A stretch of DNA of 64,000 bases from Tillus elongatus. Lineage: Eukaryota > Arthropoda > Insecta > Coleoptera > Cleridae. The number at the start of each line of letters is the position of its first letter. Position 1 is the first letter of the stretch. The DNA lies in NCBI GenBank assembly GCA_964006375.1, contig OZ023265.1, positions 9,705,795-9,769,794 of the forward strand, in the 5' to 3' direction. Of this stretch, positions 22,205 through 33,415 are shown one piece after another. The position numbers and the translations under genes were made by a program. The notes under the pieces were generated by a model that saw only the letters and a program-made list of their open reading frames with translations, was not told where the DNA came from and searched no databases.

Positions 22205-23025
22205 TAAAGTCGATTAAAAAAATGAGACATCCCGTCTGAACATTTTACAAAAAAATAACCACAAAATAAATATCTAATTCTATTTGTTTCTTATAAATTT
22301 TGCATACATTTTGTGCATCTGTAATAAAGTAGCAATAATATTTAAAATTTGATAAGAGATCAAAGTATATAGAAACTTGAATGTTTAAAAAACAAATATT
22401 AGATTTACTTATTCAACAGAGTCTCTCACAGCGAGATCGTTGTAATCTAAATGTGTGTAAACAACTTATCCAATAACAAATGGAAATTTGTTACAATCAA
22501 TTTCCGGACATTATATAATTTGATGTGGTTGGATTTATAGTCGTCTTATGATCGATTTCCTGGAAATGGATATTAAAATGTTCATGGAAAATTCATAGAC
22601 CGGCTTGCGAATTTCCAGTTGGTCATGAAACAAAGCATGTCTACAGTTTTATTATACTTTATTATTACACTACATTTACACTTAAAGCGTCAAAGATATT
22701 TTTGTTATTGCTATTTTGAAGAGATTACCAACGTTCTTACGTATTTTTTAATGAACCCTTTGTTTTAATCCTTTTTCACTACTACAATTACCACTACGAT
22801 CTAGCTTATAACGAAAGAGGCCAAATTTGCTGCGTACAACAGCAACAGCGTATGTGGTGTGTTGATGTGTAAGTTGGGTGTGTCAGGCAAAGCATGTAAG
22901 AAAATAAATGCTGCTAAAATTTACCATTTTAAAACGGGTAAGTTAAACACGGATAAAACTAAGTAGTAAATGGGATTTTAATAAAGGTAAAAATGTAAAT
23001 AAAAGTCTATTGAAAGCATATATCG
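22205..23025. other. Unassigned AT-rich sequence
   Basis: No coding or repeat signal recognised. GTGTGTCAGGCAAAGCATG near 22880 is in a short open stretch but has no recognisable product. Confidence 0.4.
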
Positions 23026-23027
23026 AA

Positions 23028-23300
23028 TTCATTGATTGTTGTTGCCCTTACTTGGTGAAACTGGTCCATACTACATACAGATTTGGAGAATACTTTTCTG
23101 GCTTCACTGTTGGTGTTAGTTTTTGTAAATGAAGGACGTAGCCAGCGTGTAACCTAACTGGGGAAAGTGGCCCTTCTGAATTCTAGATGTTCAAGGATGT
23201 TTTTCAACGTTCCTGTAACCGGTTTCGCTGCTTGACAGTGTCCTCAGACAGAAGAGAATTAAATAACAAATCGTGACAACTAAAAAATATTTAAAATAGC
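23028..23300. repeat. Solo PLE-1-type pseudo-LTR
   Basis: Matches 1-250 almost throughout: TTCATTGATTGTTGTTG, CTTGGTGAAACTGGTCCATA, GAAGGACGTAGCCAGCG, TTTCGCTGCTTGACA. No PLE coding sequence lies next to it, so it is a solo or truncated copy. It holds the best-preserved hammerhead-like motif of this PLE family on its minus strand. Confidence 0.8.
23211..23253 (-). ncRNA. Hammerhead ribozyme-like motif in PLE pseudo-LTR
   Basis: Minus strand, 5' to 3': stem I TTCTGT; core CTGAGGA (fits CTGANGA); a stem II region with CTG-TCAAG-CAG pairing; GAAA; short palindromic stem III ACCGGT; cleavage-site T; stem I return ACAGGA. Stem I has six pairs including one G-U. Stem II is weak next to the core (C opposite C). 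PLE pseudo-LTRs are known to carry hammerhead motifs with very short stem III, so context and layout agree, but activity is doubtful for this copy. Confidence 0.6.
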
Positions 23301-23635
23301 AACTATATGTCAAACTAAATTTTAAAAGAAGGAAAAAATTCTATGTGTCTAAACTCTTAAGTGTTTTCCCCGATCGTTAGTGGTCTTTCTTGTTTGTTGA
23401 AAGAAAAGTTGCCAAGATCGACCACTTGGCATGAAAAAATATGTCTTTGTTTGTTACTGATTAATTTAAGAAGAAAAAAGAAGAAAAATTAATAAAGGTA
23501 ATTAAAAAAAATAGGTTAAAAATATATTGTGAACGTGCTTACCCATATTTACTATCTCAGGTTTATATGTTTGTATATATGTGTGTGCGTATGCAGGTGT
23601 TTATATGTATATTTATACGTATATGTATATATATA

Positions 23636-25846
23636 TACAACTCCGCGAACTGGGACGAAATGCGGGATTACTTTTCCTCATTTCCATGGGCGTCTGTCTG
23701 CTTATCTCATCCTGACCCCTCTGATATCTCACAAAACGTCACCGAAATTATCCAAGATGGCATGGAATTATTTATTCCACGTACACAGAAAACCTCTTCA
23801 GCCACTCAAAAGCCCTGGTTCTCTAAATCCTGTGACCAGGCCAAACTTGAAAAGGTCAAAGCTCACAAAACGCTTCTACACAATCACAGTCAAGAAAACC
23901 GTCAAGCATTTAACGACGCAAGAAACCGATATGTCCGCATTCTTTCTGAGGCAAAAAAAATCGTTTAATAACCACATAAAAAACAAATTCCTCTCAAGCT
24001 CCAACGGCAGCAAACCCTTATGGACTCTTGCTAAATCTATTGGGAATAATTTCTGCAAGACCACGTTCCCACCTCTTGTTTCAGGGGATGAAACTGTTTC
24101 TACCGCCCTGGGTAAGGCTGAACTTTTTGCCTCGTTGTTCGCCGGCAATTCTACTCTCAACCCACCTCCAAATGTTCAACCACCAACAGTCCCCAATGTC
24201 GCAAATAAAATGGCGGATATCATTTTCAAAACTAAAAAGGTACGAAATATGCTCTATTCTCTTAATACCAGGAGAGCCTCTGGCCTTGACGACATCCCTG
24301 TAATTATTGTTCTCAAAAAATGCGCACCAGAACTTGCTCCTGACCTGACTCGTCTGTTTCAGACATCTTACAATAGAGGCATATTCCCTAGTAACTGGAA
24401 AACTGCTCGAGTACAACCCGTCCCCAAGAAAGGATCCAAAGCGCTTCCAAGCAACTACAGGCCTATTTCTCTCCTTTCAGTCGTCTCTAAAGTGATGGAA
24501 AAGTATATAAACACCGAATTACTTAAATTTCTTGAAAAACAGTCTAATCCACGACAGGCAGTATGGATTCCGTCAGCGCAGATCAACTCCCGACATCCTT
24601 TCCTTTGTCACCCATTCTTAGAACAGGTCTATGGAACTACACGGTGAATCCCAGATTGTCGCTCTAGACATATTCAAAGCATTCGACCAGGTCTGGCACG
24701 CAGCGCTGCTTAATAAACTTCCGGCATATGGCATACCACCAAAACTATGTACCTGGACAGCAAACTTACTCTCCAACCGGAGCATTTCTGTTGTCGTGGA
24801 TGGCCATTCCTCTAAACTATATCCAATTAATGCAGGAGTTCCTCAAGGTTCAGCTTTAGCCCATACTTTGTTTCTTCTCCACATCAATGACCTCCTCTTC
24901 AGTACGTCCAACCCAGTTCACAGATACGCGGACGACAGCACCCTCCACTCAAATATACAATATTCTAAGCCTGTCTCTTTAGCCCAATTAGATGAGGATC
25001 GCAGGCTCATAGAGGGTTCTGTCTCCGTGGATCTCCTAAAAATATTAGACTGGGGAAATAGAAATCTTGTACAATTCAACCCCACCAAATCTCAGTCTTG
25101 CTTTCTTTCTCATAAAAGATACACCAGCCCTAGAACCATCAAAATGAACAACCAAGTTATTCAAAGTAATAAGTGCTTTTCACTTGGTGGCATTTCTGTG
25201 GATCGAAATCTCAATTGGCACCAACATGTCACATCAATTGCAGAAGCGGCCGCTAAGAAATTAGGTTTCCTCTTCCGGGCTTGCAAATACTTTTCACCAG
25301 CTAATCTCTATACCTTATATACTTCACAAATAAGGTCAAACCTCGAATACCGTTCCCACATGTGGGGTGCTGCTGCCGCTTCTACCCTCGCTATCCTGGA
25401 TTCCATTTAGAAGAGAGCTATACGTCTCCTTTGTGACCCTACCCTCACCCAAAGGCTGTCATCCCTTGCTCACCGACGTGCCGTTGGTGACCTGTCTCTG
25501 TTTTATAGATATCTGCACGGGCAGTGCTCAGGGGAGCTTTCTTCCATAGTTCCTCCACCTGTTGCCCCCAACAGATCTACCTGGGGAACAGAGCGAATGA
25601 ACCCTTTTACTGTCCGGGTGACCAGACATAGAACATCTTGTTATGCCCGCTTTTTTGTCCCGAGGAGTTCCAAGTTGTGGAATTCCTTGCCGGCGCATGT
25701 TTTTCCTTCTCCTCCGAACCTCCAAACCCTCAAGTCCAGAATTAACAAGTTGCTTCTTTCCTCCTTGTCGACACCCACGGTACGATAGTATTTAGGCTGT
25801 AGCCCTCGTGGTGTGTTGCTGAAATTAAATAAAAAATTAAAAAAGA
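23636..25846 (+). pseudogene. Jockey-type LINE copy D: best-preserved reverse transcriptase
   Basis: Plus strand, 5'-truncated at NSANWDEMRDYFSSFP (23640), just after a short TA stretch. A frameshift after LSEAKK (23960) and a second near 24545 break the frame; a third interruption is the stop after ILDSI (25410). RT landmarks: RASGLDDIPV; PVPKKGSKALPSNYRPISLL; motif A QIVALDIFKAFDQVWH; motif B NAGVPQGSALAHTLFLLHIN; motif C YADDSTLHS; then GGISVDRNLNWHQHV. The C-terminal frames (25412-25800) end KSRINKLLLSSLSTPTVR-stop. The 3' end is GCCCTCGTGGTGTGTTGCTG, then AAATTAAATAAAAAATT. The catalytic YADD is intact, but the endonuclease is missing, so the copy is dead. Confidence 0.9.
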
Positions 25847-25849
25847 ATA

Positions 25850-26184
25850 TGGCAGCCTATACGGCGATAATGTTCACCAATTTTGGATGAATTATCTACA
25901 CTAGTTTGGAATGTGGTAAAATATATCGCTATTTTTTCGAAAATTTCAATAAATGGTACCTTTGAAATGAAGCGTTTCTGGACTTATGTCGATGTAACAT
26001 TTTGGTAAGAATAAGTTTTTCTGTCGACTGTTAAAGTTCTACTACAGTGGTTTTTAAATGCGTCTCAGCAATCATAGATATAAAATATATTGAGTTCTAA
26101 TAAGACTGAAGCCGGTATGTGTATAATAACGAAAATGCTTCTAACATACACTTTTTTGGTAGATATTAACTAAAAGATGTCATT
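25850..26184. other. Unassigned sequence
   Basis: Contains phrases also seen near short TA-core copies (GTATGTTAGAAG-like, about 26130-26170); otherwise nothing recognisable. Confidence 0.35.
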
Positions 26185-26320
26185 TTTAGTGAATATTTAT
26201 TTAAAAAATTCACTAATAGAGAGGTATCGATGGTGAGACTTTGCAAACTTTTTTTCAAATTAGTGCGAGCTAGGACGCCTAGGACCCATATCCTGGGTCA
26301 CTTTCAATTTTTATATGTTG

Positions 26321-26398
<78 letters not shown>

Positions 26399-26628
26399 TA
26401 TATATATATATATATTGAGTGTTCTTTCGAAAAAAAAAAAATAGTTTTCTCCGAAAATTACAAACTCACTTTAATGAAATTTGGTGGATATCTTTCCTTG
26501 GAAAATACCTTACTACATACCAAAATTAAACGTTCTAAGTTTATAACAAATTGAGTTATTCCAGTTTGAAGCATTTAATAAAAAATCACTACCATAACCC
26601 ACTTGCTGCGTCCCGAACTTTTTTTCAA
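26185..26628 (-). mobile_element. Short-form TA-core copy, complete
   Basis: In plus coordinates: hairpin TTTTAGTGAATATTTATTT then AAAAAATTCACTAATAG; terminal block with GGTATCGATGGTGAGACTTT and ACTTTCAATTTTTATATG; (TA)n 26326-26415 (one GATA interruption); an 80-bp body; then the end ACCCACTTGCTGCGTCCCG (26596-26615). At 440 bp it is a third the length of the full copies but has both ends, like a deletion derivative. Confidence 0.8.
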
Positions 26629-26629
26629 A

Positions 26630-27145
26630 CTGATAATCTGATCCTCTAATGTTGACAAATTATACTTACTCTTACCAAGAAAATTCCAACCATTTAGACT
26701 TTATTTCTGAAAAAAATAAACGCCTATAAAATTAAATTTATTTTCTGATTATTTTCATTATTATATAATTCACTTAAAGAGGTTGACTACCCCTGTCAAT
26801 ATCTCCAACAAAATTCTACTACACACACAGCATTCATACAGATGCAGTTAACGTAAACGTTTTATATCTCTTTTTTTTTGGGGTTATTTTTGAACAGGGA
26901 CGCATCTAAAAATACCCGTCCGTCATTTCCAGAGACAGAATACGTTGGATTAAGTCAGTAATTCCAAGGAGTATAGGAATGGTTTACATTTGTTCGGCAT
27001 TTGAGCTCCCACGCGATATATACGAGGACTATAAATCTATCCTAAACATATTGTCTTATTTTTTTACAACGGTGCATCTTTGTGAAACAGAAATACGGGT
27101 AGCGCATTTCTGCGGGAAAGCTCAATATTAATGTTATTATCCACA
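26630..27145. other. Unassigned sequence
   Basis: No recognisable gene. GGGACGCATCTAAAAATACC (26899) is not the TA-core end despite the first bases. Confidence 0.4.
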
Positions 27146-27149
27146 ATCC

Positions 27150-28237
27150 AAAAAAGAAATCGGGAGGCAGCAAGTGCGTTATAGTAGTGAATTTTCATAA
27201 GAGTTGTACACTATTAGTAAGATATATTATTAAAACTAATTTTTTAAATTTCCAATAGACCCTTTCTCTGATGCTTTGGCTTTAGGTATGGTAAAGGTAA
27301 AGGTAAGATGCTTACTGGCAATTAGGCAAATGCTGACTCTTTTTGCTCATCTAGACTTATCTACCCTCCACCTTAAGCTCGATCTCAACGACAGAAGTGA
27401 TTTGGAAAATTATCAGCTGCCGGTGAGTCTCGAACCGTCGTCCCCCGAGTCCGAATTGGGAAGTTTCAGACGACTTTCCAACACGGCGACGGGGGAGCTG
27501 GCTTTAGATATAGTTAAGTTGATGCTTTGGCTGTAGATTTAGTTAAGTCTATGATTTAACGGTCTATAATTTTCAACCAATTTTCGTAGAAAAAATTCTT
27601 TTTTGAGGAGACCGCGACTTTTGAATTTTAAAAAGATTTCTTCAAATGAGCGCAAACTAGATCCCTAAAATCCATATCCGGGTTTACTTTCAGTTTTGAT
27701 CTCTTACACATATATATATATAGGGTGACGGTAAATCTTAATATAATTGTTATTATACAAGATACGAGAAAAATTGTATACGTTAATTATAGGCTGTCTT
27801 AAGCTGCATTTTATAAAAATATTTTGACAATCACAGGGTGGTCCATAAACCGTTGGTGATCCCTAGAGTGGTTTTTTTCGTACACCCTTATATTATTGCA
27901 TTTTTCATCAAAATATGGTGCATGTTTGCAAGAAAAATAATCGAGACGCAGTAAGTGCGTTTTCCTCGCGAATTTTCATTAAGTCCTTCAAATTTCAATA
28001 ACTCAATTTGCTGTTAAGCCTAACCTAACCTAAGGTTTATTGGCTAGGAAACCAACATTTTAAGTTTATTTCCGGAAAATTTTTGTAAATTTTCAAACAA
28101 TAAGTAATTCTGATAAAATATGGTACATTGTATCTACTATATAGGTTATACCGGTAACCAGTTTGATGATTGCTTGCATTAGAGTGACATATTTGCTATT
28201 AAAAACATTTTTATGAAAATTCACTTCAATAATACAC
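27150..28237 (-). mobile_element. TA-core variant, SINE-interrupted
   Basis: Ends with GAGGCAGCAAGTGCGTTATA at 27163 (an extra end) and, at the right, an end module 27935-28237 (GAGACGCAGTAAGTGCG at 27945). The body between carries the internal terminal-type block (GAGACCGCGACTTTTGAA, TCCATATCCGGGTTTAC) and a minimal TA stretch at 27710-27722. A SINE at 27288-27498 splits the body at TTGGCTTTAG. Confidence 0.65.
27288..27498 (-). mobile_element. tRNA-derived SINE (family 2) with 9-bp target duplication
   Basis: The minus strand starts GCTCCCCCGTCGCCGTGTT, has a B box at GACGGTTCGAGACTCACC, then GAGATCGAGCTTAAGGTGG, and ends in ACCTTTACCTTTACC. TGGCTTTAG flanks it on both sides (27279-27287 and 27499-27507), a clean target-site duplication in the TA-core body. 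A truncated copy of the same family lies at 62786-62940. Confidence 0.75.
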
Positions 28238-28359
28238 TTGCTTTTAGTGAATTTTTTTTAATCACTAATGAGAAGATCCCGACTTTTGAATTTTAAAAAA
28301 ATTCCTTCAAACAAGCACTAATTTGGTCCCCGAGAACACATATCCGAGGTCAGTTTCAA

Positions 28360-28432
<73 letters not shown>

Positions 28433-28808
28433 CACAGCGAACACTCTGGAATGACATTTCTAAAATAAACCAGAAGTGACAGGTGTAGAGTAGTGTAGAA
28501 TAGTCTAGAACGTCTAGAATCTCTATAGACAGATATAAATAGACGAGCGGTGCGCAGAGTAAGTTAGTTCAGTATTGAATAAGGTGTTGTGAAAGTGATC
28601 ATAGAGTATAAAGCGAGTTAACAGTAAGTGTTGGTGTATAGGAAGCGATCATAGAAGGCGATAGTGAAATATAGTTCTATGGACATTTGATAATAGTAAG
28701 AAGATATATTTTAGATGGAACTGGTGTTGGAAAATAGTTGGTAATAATAAATTAGTAGTTTGAAAAGCTGTGTTTTGTTAGTAAACAGATCCAGAACCCC
28801 GTAGAACG

Positions 28809-28898
<90 letters not shown>

Positions 28899-29000
28899 AC
28901 GAATAACTCAAAAAATAATGACCCGCTTTTGATAAAATTTTCAAGTGGCTTGGACAAGTACGTTAGCCAGGAAAATCTGCTCAGTTGAAATAGATTTAAC
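28238..29000 (-). mobile_element. TA-core copy interrupted by an LTR inside its (TA)n
   Basis: The hairpin and terminal block lie at 28248-28362 (CACTAATGAGAAGATCCCG, ACATATCCGAGGTCAGTTTC). The array is split in two (28363-28429 and 28813-28895) around the LTR. The body resumes with CGAATAACTCAAAAAATAAT to about 29000. Each half-array is within the length of a normal array. Confidence 0.75.
28430..28812 (+). mobile_element. Solo LTR inserted in a (TA)n array
   Basis: Starts TGTCACAGCGAACACTCTGG, has a TATA-like ATATAAATAGACGAGC near 28540, a downstream GTTAGTTCAGTATTG, and AATAATAAATT near 28745 as a possible polyadenylation signal. It ends near CCAGAACCCCGTAGAACGTA. Length of about 380 bp, TG start and promoter layout fit a Gypsy/BEL-type LTR. 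The (TA)n on both sides prevents defining the target duplication. 28680-28812 also has a minus-strand frame, which is a by-product. Confidence 0.7.
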
Positions 29001-29089
29001 AATGATTTGTTTTAATTAGACGGACGAATTCCACCGGTCAGTGTCAGTTCTCAGCTGACCTTAAATGTATGGAATTTCGACCACGAAAT

Positions 29090-29480
29090 TATAATTCATG
29101 TTTGTACGAAAATAAATGCAGGGCTCAGCAAGTGCACGAAAATAAATTCAGGACTCAGCAAGTACGTTATGGTAGCGAATTTTTATTGAATGCCTCAAAT
29201 TTGAATAGCTCAATTTGCTATTAACCTATTAGGTTTGTTGGCCTGGAAACTAGTTTTTTCGGGAACATTTTAAGAATATTTTCGAAAAAATTTTGTACAT
29301 TTTCAAATAATAAAGTTATTTTGATAAAATATTGTACATTGTTTCTACTATATATGTTATACTGGTAACCAAATTTGGTGTCTGCTTTAAAAAAAACACA
29401 TATTTGATATTTAAAATTTTTTTATGAAAATGTCATAATGTCATAACGCTCTTTCTGCGTCTAGACTTTTTTATTCATGC
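29090..29480 (-). mobile_element. TA-core end module with duplicated terminus
   Basis: ACGAAAATAAATGCAGGGCTC and ACGAAAATAAATTCAGGACTC are adjacent near-identical copies at 29107-29150, each followed by AGCAAGT. The module then runs to a decayed partner end (ACGCTCTTTCTGCGTCTAGA) at about 29445-29468. Confidence 0.65.
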
Positions 29481-29484
29481 TCGA

Positions 29485-30170
29485 AATGTTCATATTAGGT
29501 ACGCTAAAAGTAAGTTTAACTCTATCATCATACATTCCACAACCAGCTGATCCTTATCCTATCATGTCTATACTCAATGACCGAATTATAATCACCCAGA
29601 TATTCTAGTACCATTTCAGTATCGTTCAGTTTCTAAAAAATCATTCTAAGGTCTACGAAATACCATCAGTACCTAGACAATTAAATGAAAACAGATATCG
29701 TTATTAAAGGCAAGTGAAATATTTAATATAAAAATTTTCAAATATTTATAACCGTGGCTATAAATTATTATCTTGAAAGTTAAAATATTCAGATGATACA
29801 CATTTGTACGCTGATATGGTATACTCTTATTAAAAAAAAAATATAGATAAACTAATATAAAGTGAACGAAATATATATCTTAAGAGATCCAAGGCATAAA
29901 TTTCACGAGAAATATTCCATAAATTAAGTTCAGATAGAATCAACAAATCACCGAAATTGCAAAATATTAGCTACTTACTATCAAAAGATAAGAAACAAAA
30001 GACTACCGACAAGTAAATGTGACTGCGAATACATTCAGAATTTAACACCACCCAAAGTATAGCTCTACCAAGCCTAAAAGTTAATCAAAAATAAAATCTT
30101 ATTTAGAAATGTAAAAAGTAACCACAATATATAGTATCATTAATTGAAGCAACAAAACTATCAGGGTAAC
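29485..30170. other. Unassigned AT-rich sequence
   Basis: No recognisable gene, repeat or terminal structure. Confidence 0.4.
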
Positions 30171-30174
30171 AGAA

Positions 30175-30850
30175 AAAAGTCTGGACGCAGCAAGTGCGTT
30201 ATGGTAGTGAATTTTCAAAAAAAATGTTTTAAAAAGCAAATATGTGTTTAAAGAAAGCAGGCATCAAATTTGTTTACCAGTATGACCTATACAGTAGAAA
30301 CAATGTACTATATATCATCAAAATAACTTTATGTTTGAAGATGTGCAAAAATGTTTCGAAAATAAACTTAAAATGTTCCCGAAAAAACTAGTTTCCTGGC
30401 CAACGAACCTTATAAGTTAATAGCAAATTGAGCTATTCAAATTTGAAGCATTTAATAAAAATTCGCTACCATAACGCACTTGGTGCGTCCCGAATTTCTT
30501 TTCTTACAAACATGCATTATAATTACGTGGTCGAAATTCGATACATTAAAGGTCAGCTCAGAACTGGCACGGACCGGGGAATAATTAAAACAAAGCATTG
30601 TTTAATCTATTTGGACTGAGCAGATTTTGATAAAAATTTGCTACCATAACGCACTTGCTGAGTCCCGAATTTCTTTTCTTACAAACCTGTATTATAATTG
30701 CGTGGTCGAGATTTGATACATTAAAGGTCAGCTCAGAACTAGCACGGTCTAGTCGTGGAATAAGACTACGTGCAAAATTTCATGGAGATAACGTCAAAAA
30801 CATCGGGGCGCAGCATGTGCGTTATGGTAGTGAATTTTCATAAAAATGTT
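30175..30850 (+). mobile_element. TA-core end module and a 190-bp tandem duplication
   Basis: 30181-30496 is a complete end module with inverted termini (CTGGACGCAGCAAGTGCG, CGCACTTGGTGCGTCC). The following ACGCACTTG...TTTCTTTTCTTACAAAC and ACATTAAAGGTCAGCTCAGA segments occur twice in tandem (about 30468-30650 and 30650-30780). Confidence 0.7.
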
Positions 30851-30979
30851 TTTAATAGCAAATTAGTTTTTTTAAGAAAACAGGCATCAAATTTGGTTAC
30901 CGGTATGACCTATATAGTAGAAACAATGTGCCATGTTTCATCAAAATAACTTTATTGTTTGAAAATGTAAAAAAAACTC

Positions 30980-32024
30980 TGGACGCAGCAAGTGCGTTAT
31001 GGTAGTGAATTTTCATAAAACTATTAACAATGTGCCATGTTTCATCAAAATAACTTTATTGTTTGAAAATGTACAAAAATTTCCGAAAGTAAACTTAAAG
31101 TGTTCCCGAAAAAATTCGTTTCTTGGTCAACCTTATAGGTTAATAGTAAATTGAGCTATTCAAATATTAAGCATTTGATCAAAATTCGCTACCATAACGC
31201 ACTTACTGCGTCCAGAATTTTTCTTCTTACAAACATGCCTTATATTTCGATGGAAAATGCAAAAATGCAATAATATAAGGCGTGTTTGATTAAAAAAAAA
31301 AAGAAAATTTGTATCACCAACGACTTATGGGCCAGCCTGTGATTGTAGAAATAATTTTTTAAGATGTAGCTCAAGACACCCTATATTTAATATATACAAT
31401 TTTTTTCATATCTTGTATAATAACAGATATATTGAGCTTTATTGATTTTTTTACGAAAATTCTACAACAATTATATACTATTAAACGATAAACTCTATAA
31501 GCTAAGGCTACTGCCAAGCGTCAGAGAAAGGGTCTATTTGAAATGAATTTTCTGGAAACATTTTATTAAAATGAAGGACAATGACGGTTGAAACTCAGAC
31601 TTCAGGGCTTGTAAAACATTCTTCTTGAGACATTTTATTTCCATAGCCCGTATTAGATTCAAGTTCTTTCCCTAAATGTTGCGAATTTTGACGTTTAAAT
31701 CGCAACTTTGACGTTTTGTGAAAAACCTCAATTTATTTTTCTTTAAATGCCTATAACTTTTTTTGTCTTTTGACCTACAGAGCTAAATTTTGGTATGTAG
31801 CTTACCTATAAGGATGTAAACCCGCGTACCAAATTTGGTTGCCCTTACTTTGTTAAATCCGGAGATATAATTTTTTTTTGAAAGAAAACACAAAATTTTC
31901 CGGGAAAACCTGGACCGATTTTCCTGGCTAACGAACTTATCCAAGCCATGTGCAAAAGGAAGGTATTCACCAAATTTAATCAAAATCGGCTTATTATTTT
32001 TTGAGTTATCGGTGTGATACATAT

Positions 32025-32116
<92 letters not shown>

Positions 32117-32250
32117 CATATAAAAATTTTAACTGACCCCGGAAATGTGTTCTGGGGGGCCTAATTTGCGCTCATTTGAAAAAAATTTTTCAAAATTCAA
32201 AAGTCGGGATCTCCTCATTAGTGAATTTTTTTTAAGAAAATTCACTAAAA
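30980..32250 (+). mobile_element. TA-core family, near-full copy 2
   Basis: GGACGCAGCAAGTGCGTTAT at 30983, partner end CGCACTTACTGCGTCCAGA at about 31197, body 31220-32020, (TA)n 32027-32115, terminal block, hairpin at 32220-32248. Body landmarks match copy 1 (AAGGACAATGACGGTTGAAA, GTAAACCCGCGTACCAAATT). A second TA-core copy follows at once. Confidence 0.85.
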
Positions 32251-32251
32251 A

Positions 32252-33228
32252 TCCGAAAATAAACTTAAAGTGTTCCAGAAAAAACTGGTTTCTTGGTCAA
32301 CCTTATAGGTTAATAGCAAATTAGGCTTTTTAAATTTAAAGCATTTAATGAAAATTCACTACCATAACGCACTTGCTGCGTTCCGAATTCATTTTCTTAC
32401 AAACATGTATTATATTTCGATGGGAAATGTAAAAATGCAATAACATAAGGCGTGTGCGATTAAAAAAAAAAAGAAAATTTGAATCACCAACGACTTATGG
32501 GCCATACATTAATTATAGGGTGTCTTGAGCTACATCTTAAAAAAATATTTCTACAATTACAGGAATTGTAGAAATATTTTTTAAGATGTAACTCAAGACA
32601 CCCTATAATTAATGTATACATTTTTTTTGTATCCTGTATAATAACGGATATATTGAGCTTTATTGATTTTTTACGAAAATTCGACAAAAATTATAGGTCA
32701 TTAAACGATAAACTCTATAGTCAAGCTACTGCCAAAGCATTAGAGAAAGGGTCTTTTGAAATTAATTTTCTGGAAACATTTGAGTAAAATGAAGGACAAT
32801 GACGATTGAAACTAAGACTTCAGGCTTTGTATAACATTTTTCTTGAGACATTTTCTTTCCAAAGCTCATATTAGTTTCAGGTTCGTTACCTAAATATTAC
32901 CAATTTTGACGTTTTAAATCGCGACTTTGACGTTTTGAGGAAAACCCCAATATTTTTTTAATGCCTAAAACTTTTTTTGTCTTTTAACCTACAAAGCTAA
33001 GTTTTGGTAGGTAACTTACCTATAACGATATAAACCCGAGTACCAAATTTGGTTGCCCTTACTTTGTTAATTCTGGAGATATAAATTTTTTTCGAAAGAA
33101 AACACAAAATTTTCCGGGAAAACCTCGGCGGATTTTCCTGGCTAACGAACTAATTTAAGCCACTTGCAAAAGGAAGGTATTCACTAAATTTATTCAAAAT
33201 CGGCCCATTATTTTTTGAATTATCGGTG

Positions 33229-33310
<82 letters not shown>

Positions 33311-33415
33311 ATAAAAACATTAAAACTGAGCCCGGATATGTGTTCTGGGTGGCCTAATTAGCGCTCATTTGACGAAATTTTTTCAAAATTCAAAAGACGG
33401 GATCTCCTTATTAAC
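32252..33415 (+). mobile_element. TA-core family, tandem copy lacking its first terminus
   Basis: Begins inside the end module (CCGAAAATAAACTTAAAGTG), has the partner end CGCACTTGCTGCGTTCCG at about 32367-32385, the body with an extra hairpin at 32505-32616, (TA)n at 33233-33307 and the terminal block to 33415. Head-to-tail with the copy before it, so the pair may have moved or been copied as a unit. Confidence 0.8.
32505..32616. repeat. 53-bp-arm hairpin in the TA-core body
   Basis: TACATTAATTATAGGGTGTC ... CTACAATT, a 5-base loop ACAGG, and the near-perfect reverse complement. In other copies (for example 16060-16110) only one arm exists, so the body segment has been duplicated in inverted orientation here. 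Confidence 0.85.
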
